This document shows positions 31,973 to 35,802 of a stretch of 35,802 nucleotides of DNA, one piece after another (within the stretch, counting starts at the first letter, position 1; every line of letters begins with the position of its first letter). The notes beneath the pieces were generated by a model that saw only the letters and a program-made list of their open reading frames with translations, was not told where the DNA came from and searched no databases. A program made the position numbers and the translations under genes. The DNA comes from Bacteroides caecigallinarum (lineage in GTDB: Bacteria > Bacteroidota > Bacteroidia > Bacteroidales > Bacteroidaceae), in contig NZ_JACJLE010000045.1 in assembly GCF_016901995.1 (NCBI RefSeq), positions 1 to 35,802 on the forward strand, read 5' to 3'.

Positions 31973-33250
31973 ATGAACATAATAATATATCCTGCACGGT
32001 CAGAATGGAAAAACCTTCTGAGTCGTCCCACATTAAACACGGCAACACTTCGCGACACAGTGCTACAAGTACTTGGTGATATACGCGAAAAAGGCGACAA
32101 AGCCGTTATTGAATACGAAGAGAAATTCGACAAGGTAAAACTGTCGTCACTCGAAGTAACTGAAGAAGAATTTGCTGAAGCTGAAAAAGCTACCGATAAC
32201 ACACTGAAGGAAGCCATCGGCAAGGCATTGGAAAATATTCGCACATTCCACGCATCACAAAAGTTTGAAGGACAGAAAGTCACTACTACAACAGGAGTTA
32301 CATGCTGGCAGAAAGCAGTAGCCATAGAGAAAGTAGGTTTATACATTCCAGGAGGAACAGCTCCCCTTTTCTCTACAGTGCTGATGCTCGCAGCTCCGGC
32401 AAAGATTGCAGGATGCAAAGAAATAGTCCTGTGTTCACCTCCAAACCGTGAAGGTAAAATCAACCCAGCTATACTTTATGCAGCCAAGGCAGCCGGAGTA
32501 AGCAGAATATTCAAAGCCGGTGGCGTACAGGCTATAGGAGCAATGGCATACGGTACTGAAAGCATCCCAAAAGTATATAAGATATTTGGGCCGGGCAACC
32601 AATACGTAATGGCAGCCAAGCAGGAAGTATCACTACACGATGTAGCTATAGATATGCCTGCCGGACCTTCGGAAGTAGCTGTGCTTGCAGACGAAACAGC
32701 CAATCCGGCATACGTGGCATCCGACCTGCTCTCACAGGCAGAACATGGAGTGGACAGTCAGTCAATATTGATTACGACTTCAGAACAGCTCATCAATGCC
32801 GTTAAAGAGGAAGTGGAAAAACAGCTGGCTGTATTACCAAGAAAGGAAATAACAGAGAAATCACTTTCACACAGCAAACTTATATTGGTAAATACCATTG
32901 ACGAAGCTATAGAAATGACTAACGAATATGCACCTGAACACCTGATTATAGAAACTAAGGACTATATGCAGGTAGCAGAACGAATAGTCAATGCCGGCTC
33001 GGTGTTCCTCGGTCCATACACACCTGAAAGTGCAGGCGACTATGCTTCGGGAACCAATCATACCCTTCCTACCAACGGATATGCAAAAGCCTACAGCGGA
33101 GTAAATCTGGACAGTTTCACCCGCAAGATTACATTCCAGGAAATCACACGCGAAGGCATAATGAACATAGGACCTACCATCGAGACAATGGCTGCAAACG
33201 AGTTTCTTGACGCACACAAGAACGCAGTCACAGTAAGACTAAAATCATAA
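31973..33250 (+). CDS. hisD: Histidinol dehydrogenase
   Basis: A 425-residue zinc- and NAD-dependent enzyme that oxidises histidinol to histidine in two steps, the end of the pathway. Visible features: [18 protein letters not shown] (substrate-binding loop), [57 protein letters not shown], the ligand region [14 protein letters not shown] with Gln and His, YAPEHL, and [25 protein letters not shown] (in part [11 protein letters not shown]). Full length. Preceded by the repeat-rich 96-bp gap after hisG; hisC follows after 11 bp. Confidence 0.98.
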   Translation: MNIIIYPARSEWKNLLSRPTLNTATLRDTVLQVLGDIREKGDKAVIEYEEKFDKVKLSSLEVTEEEFAEAEKATDNTLKEAIGKALENIRTFHASQKFEGQKVTTTTGVTCWQKAVAIEKVGLYIPGGTAPLFSTVLMLAAPAKIAGCKEIVLCSPPNREGKINPAILYAAKAAGVSRIFKAGGVQAIGAMAYGTESIPKVYKIFGPGNQYVMAAKQEVSLHDVAIDMPAGPSEVAVLADETANPAYVASDLLSQAEHGVDSQSILITTSEQLINAVKEEVEKQLAVLPRKEITEKSLSHSKLILVNTIDEAIEMTNEYAPEHLIIETKDYMQVAERIVNAGSVFLGPYTPESAGDYASGTNHTLPTNGYAKAYSGVNLDSFTRKITFQEITREGIMNIGPTIETMAANEFLDAHKNAVTVRLKS

Positions 33251-33261
33251 GAGAAAATACA

Positions 33262-34299
33262 ATGAAACCATTAAACGAACTTATACGTCCCAATATATTG
33301 TCACTGAAACCATATTCTTCTGCCAGGGATGAGTATAAAGGGGTTACAGCATCAGTATTCCTCGATGCAAACGAAAACCCATACAACTCGCCGAACAACC
33401 GCTACCCGGACCCTTTGCAGACTGAACTGAAGACTTTGGTTTCAAGGGTAAAGAAGGTTGCCAAAGAAAGAATATTCCTCGGCAATGGAAGTGATGAGGC
33501 TATAGACATTCTCTATCGTACATTCTGCGTTCCCGGTGTAGACAATGCCGTAGCTATAGATCCTACATACGGAATGTATGAAGTATGTGCCGACATAAAC
33601 GATGTGGAATACCGCAAGGTACTGCTTGATGAGAACTTTCAGTTCAAGGCTTCAGACCTTCTGGCAAAGACTGACGACAAGACAAAGCTTATCTTTCTCT
33701 GCTCGCCAAACAATCCTACCGGCAACAACCTCTGCAAAAAAGAGATAGAAACAGTACTGCAGGAATTCGGAGGAATAGTGGTTATAGACGAAGCTTACAT
33801 CGACTTCTCGGATGAAGTTTCATTCACCACGATGCTTGACAAATATCCTAACATGGTAGTCCTGCAGACATTCTCAAAGGCATGGGGATGTGCAGCCATC
33901 CGTCTCGGTATGGCGTTCGCTTCGGAAGAAATCATATCTGTGTTCAATAAGGTGAAATACCCTTATAACGTAAACCACCTGACACAGACAGAAGCCATCA
34001 GCATGATAGGAAAAGAATATCAGATAAAGGAATGGGTGAAGACACTGCTTGCCGAAAGAACCAGACTGATAGAGAAATTCGGCAAACTTGCATGCTGCGA
34101 ACATATCTACCCTACCGATGCCAACTTCTTCCTTGCCAAAGTCACTGACGCAAAAAAGATATACGATTATCTGGTAAATAAAGGAATAATAGTAAGAAAC
34201 CGTACAAATGTCACTTTGTGCCATAACTGCCTCAGAGTTACTATAGGTTCACGTCCTGAGAACGACAAACTTATAGAGGCCCTTGAAAACTATAAATAA
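33262..34299 (+). CDS. hisC: Histidinol-phosphate aminotransferase
   Basis: A 345-residue fold-type I PLP enzyme that transfers an amino group from glutamate to imidazole-acetol phosphate. Motifs: [18 protein letters not shown] near the N-terminus, the glycine-rich [13 protein letters not shown] cofactor segment, [20 protein letters not shown] with the PLP-binding Asp, the Schiff-base lysine in [15 protein letters not shown], and the C-terminal [12 protein letters not shown] with the carboxylate-binding Arg. It overlaps nothing and is spaced 11 bp from hisD and 9 bp from hisB. Confidence 0.97.
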   Translation: MKPLNELIRPNILSLKPYSSARDEYKGVTASVFLDANENPYNSPNNRYPDPLQTELKTLVSRVKKVAKERIFLGNGSDEAIDILYRTFCVPGVDNAVAIDPTYGMYEVCADINDVEYRKVLLDENFQFKASDLLAKTDDKTKLIFLCSPNNPTGNNLCKKEIETVLQEFGGIVVIDEAYIDFSDEVSFTTMLDKYPNMVVLQTFSKAWGCAAIRLGMAFASEEIISVFNKVKYPYNVNHLTQTEAISMIGKEYQIKEWVKTLLAERTRLIEKFGKLACCEHIYPTDANFFLAKVTDAKKIYDYLVNKGIIVRNRTNVTLCHNCLRVTIGSRPENDKLIEALENYK

Positions 34300-34308
34300 G
34301 GAGAGACA

Positions 34309-35430
34309 ATGAAAAAGATATTATTCATAGACCGCGACGGAACACTGGTGATAGAACCACCTGTCGATTATCAGCTCGACTCTTTCGAAAAACTTGAGTT
34401 CTATCCTAAGGTTTTCCGGAATCTGAGCTTTGTGCGCGAAAAACTGGACTACGAATTCGTTATGGTAACCAATCAGGACGGACTCGGAACAGACTCATTT
34501 CCGGAAGATACATTCTGGCCTGTACACAATCTTGTAATGAAGACTTTTGAAAACGAAGGAATAACCTTCGAAAATGTCTGTATAGACAGAAGTTTTCCTG
34601 AAGACAATGCACCTACCAGAAAACCACGCACAGGAATGCTGGCACAATATATCAACAACCCTGAATACGACCTGGCAGGAAGTTATGTTATAGGCGACCG
34701 TGCCACTGATGTAGAACTGGCCAAAAATCTTGGATGCAAAGCCATTCTCCTGCAAGATGACAAAGAAATTCTTAAAGAGAAATCACTGGAGGAATATTGT
34801 TCCCTTGCGACAAAGGACTGGGACAAAATAGCCGAATTCCTGTTTGCCGGAGAGAGAAAAGCTGAAGTAAGACGAACAACAAAAGAAACCGATATTTATA
34901 TAAGTCTGAACCTTGATGGTAACGGAGCTTGTGATATAAGTACCGGATTAGGATTTTTCGACCACATGCTTGAACAGATAGGTAAACACGGAGGACTGGA
35001 TCTTACGATAAAAGTAAAAGGAGACCTCGAGGTAGATGAACATCACACCATAGAAGACACTGCTATAGCTCTTGGAGAATGTATCTACAAGGCATTAGGC
35101 AACAAACGCGGAATAGAACGATACGGTTACTGTCTGCCTATGGACGACTGCCTGTGTCAGGTAGCACTCGATTTCGGAGGACGTGCCTGGCTGGTTTGGG
35201 ATGCAGAATTCAAGCGTGAGAAAATAGGCGATATGCCTACCGAGATGTTCCTGCATTTTTTCAAGTCATTAAGTGATTCGGCACGAATGAACCTCAACAT
35301 AAAGGCTGAAGGCCAGAATGAGCACCACAAGATTGAAGGTATTTTCAAAGCTCTTGCACGAAGTATCAAAATGGCCGTAAAACGTGATGTATATCACTTT
35401 GAAGTTCCGTCAAGCAAAGGATGTATATAA
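34309..35430 (+). CDS. hisB: Bifunctional histidinol-phosphatase / imidazoleglycerol-phosphate dehydratase
   Basis: A 373-residue fusion. Residues 1 to about 170 are a HAD-type histidinol phosphatase: FIDRDGTLV with nucleophile Asp8 and general acid Asp10, MVTNQDG, and [18 protein letters not shown]. Residues about 180-373 are imidazoleglycerol-phosphate dehydratase, with [29 protein letters not shown] and [16 protein letters not shown] carrying the metal-binding His/Glu pairs. The fusion occurs in enterobacteria and in Bacteroidetes. The operon ends here with a terminator, so hisH, hisA, hisF and hisIE must lie elsewhere. Confidence 0.98.
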   Translation: MKKILFIDRDGTLVIEPPVDYQLDSFEKLEFYPKVFRNLSFVREKLDYEFVMVTNQDGLGTDSFPEDTFWPVHNLVMKTFENEGITFENVCIDRSFPEDNAPTRKPRTGMLAQYINNPEYDLAGSYVIGDRATDVELAKNLGCKAILLQDDKEILKEKSLEEYCSLATKDWDKIAEFLFAGERKAEVRRTTKETDIYISLNLDGNGACDISTGLGFFDHMLEQIGKHGGLDLTIKVKGDLEVDEHHTIEDTAIALGECIYKALGNKRGIERYGYCLPMDDCLCQVALDFGGRAWLVWDAEFKREKIGDMPTEMFLHFFKSLSDSARMNLNIKAEGQNEHHKIEGIFKALARSIKMAVKRDVYHFEVPSSKGCI

Positions 35431-35450
35431 CAACAACTCATTAATAACCG

Positions 35451-35476
35451 AAGGAGGCTTAACAGCCTCCTTTTTT
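35451..35476 (+). terminator. Terminator of the his operon
   Basis: AAGGAGGCT (35451-35459) and AGCCTCCTT (35464-35472), 4-nt loop, T6 tract; 20 bp after hisB. Confidence 0.9.
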
Positions 35477-35546
35477 GTTAATAAGAATTTCAAACCAGCC
35501 AAAACAGTTAAACTATGTTATAAAACACACATTTTCGCACACAAAA

Positions 35547-35577
35547 CTTGCAAATTCAGGAAAAGTCCGTACCTTTG
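35547..35577 (+). promoter_or_regulatory. Promoter of the candidate small RNA after hisB
   Basis: CTTG at 35547-35550, exactly 19 bp, then TACCTTTG at 35570-35577. A full consensus match. Confidence 0.75.
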
Positions 35578-35583
35578 TAACGT

Positions 35584-35648
35584 GTTTTTCATAGTATTAG
35601 ATTTTAAGGTTAACAAAGGTTGGAGTACAGCGGTACTCCTTTTTTTAT
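35584..35648 (+). ncRNA. Candidate small RNA or attenuated leader, about 65 nt
   Basis: A consensus promoter is followed, about 47 nt after the predicted start, by a strong terminator (GGAGTAC, loop AGCG, GTACTCC, T6). No ATG occurs between them. The body is AT-rich (TAGTATTAGATTTTAAGG). It may be a free sRNA or a leader whose terminator regulates a downstream gene; the next frame begins 109 bp after the terminator. The family is not recognised. Confidence 0.5.
35623..35648 (+). terminator. Terminator of the candidate small RNA
   Basis: A 7-bp G+C-containing stem GGAGTAC/GTACTCC with a tetraloop and T6. Confidence 0.8.
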
Positions 35649-35756
35649 GTCTATACATTTCATATCTATATATACAAAATGCCGTCCGAACATGGCGCAG
35701 TAGAAATTTAGTGGGGATTAATTTTTATTATCCCTATAAATTGCGACCTTTGTCTT

Positions 35757-35802
35757 ATGGAAACGAATCAATTGGAAGTGCTTGCACGCATCGTGCTACC
35801 TT
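35757..35802 (+). CDS. 5' end of a probable transposase (ISAon1-like N-region), cut by the window edge
   Basis: The frame reads METNQLEVLARIVLP and runs off the window. The pattern of a short acidic start, then LARIVLP, recalls the N-terminal region protein of ISAon1-type Bacteroidetes insertion sequences. Fifteen codons are not enough to be sure. An imperfect hairpin 23 bp upstream and AT-rich flanks fit an IS end. Confidence 0.4.
   Translation, partial: METNQLEVLARIVLP

Larger units (their letters stand above)
35477..35756. other. Non-coding region after hisB
   Basis: No gene longer than a few codons seen. It holds the promoter and terminator of the candidate small RNA (35547-35648), then AT-rich DNA leading to the putative transposase, including an imperfect hairpin, GGGGATTAA with TTATCCC (about 35713-35734). 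Confidence 0.5.

Noticed and set aside
1..35802. CRISPR array, tRNA or rRNA genes
   Set aside because: Scanning both strands I saw no regularly spaced direct repeats and no cloverleaf or rRNA segments; only short inverted repeats occur.

Overview
This window reads as chromosome of a member of the Bacteroidales (Bacteroides, Phocaeicola or Prevotella type). Upstream of many genes I see the Bacteroidetes core promoter (-7 box TAnnTTTG, and in the best cases a TTG/TTTG -33 box 19-20 bp upstream) instead of a sigma-70 -10/-35 pair. Shine-Dalgarno sequences are weak or absent, gene order is typical of Bacteroidetes, and there is a PCMD-domain protein, a long S16 protein and an apparent Bacteroidales-1 ncRNA beside rplT. 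Most of the window is housekeeping chromosome. The accessory parts are an orphan sigma factor and an insertion sequence at about 4.8-7.2 kb, and what looks like the start of a second IS at the right edge.

Layout. 0-4 kb: AraC-type regulator, then an OPT-family oligopeptide transporter overlapping a secreted alpha/beta hydrolase. 4.1-4.8 kb: rpsP with a promoter, a 5'-terminal stem-loop and a terminator. 4.8-5.4 kb: AT-rich ECF-like sigma factor without an anti-sigma partner. 5548-7229: complete 1,682-bp IS with imperfect inverted repeats, a 6-bp target duplication (TATACA) and a DDE transposase. 7.3-11 kb, minus strand: thrS-infC-rpmI-rplT followed by the ncRNA. 11.1-14.1 kb, minus: ruvX-def-TPR protein. 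14.2-15.7 kb, minus: PCMD protein and SPOR lipoprotein. 16-17 kb, plus: YtxH, holin-like membrane protein and a small basic protein, resembling the proteobacterial yqjD-yqjE-yqjK set. 17.1-18.6 kb: lemA and a TPM-domain protein. 18.8-21.2 kb: aroC and an M20 dipeptidase. 21.3-26.8 kb, minus: a receiver-receiver-PEP/pyruvate-binding protein, an EEP-family hydrolase and pepD. 27-28.4 kb, plus: small membrane protein, OmpH/Skp-like lipoprotein and thioredoxin. 28.5-29.9 kb, minus: MltF-like lytic transglycosylase, divergent from a Dabb protein and a PaaI-type thioesterase. 30.8-35.5 kb: his operon (leader peptide/attenuator, hisG-hisD-hisC-hisB). 35.5 kb to end: terminator, a short promoter-plus-terminator transcription unit (candidate sRNA) and the first codons of a probable transposase.

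Points of most interest: the histidine leader peptide with five consecutive His codons and mutually exclusive stems; stem-loops placed at the predicted +1 of both rpsP and infC, candidate ribosomal-protein leaders; a PEP/pyruvate-binding protein carrying one degenerate and one apparently phosphorylatable receiver domain; an IS inserted in the loop of an older inverted repeat, with its own read-through terminator and a G5/C5 hairpin before the transposase start; and the compact sRNA-like unit after hisB. All functional assignments come from reading protein and DNA motifs by eye; no database search was run.
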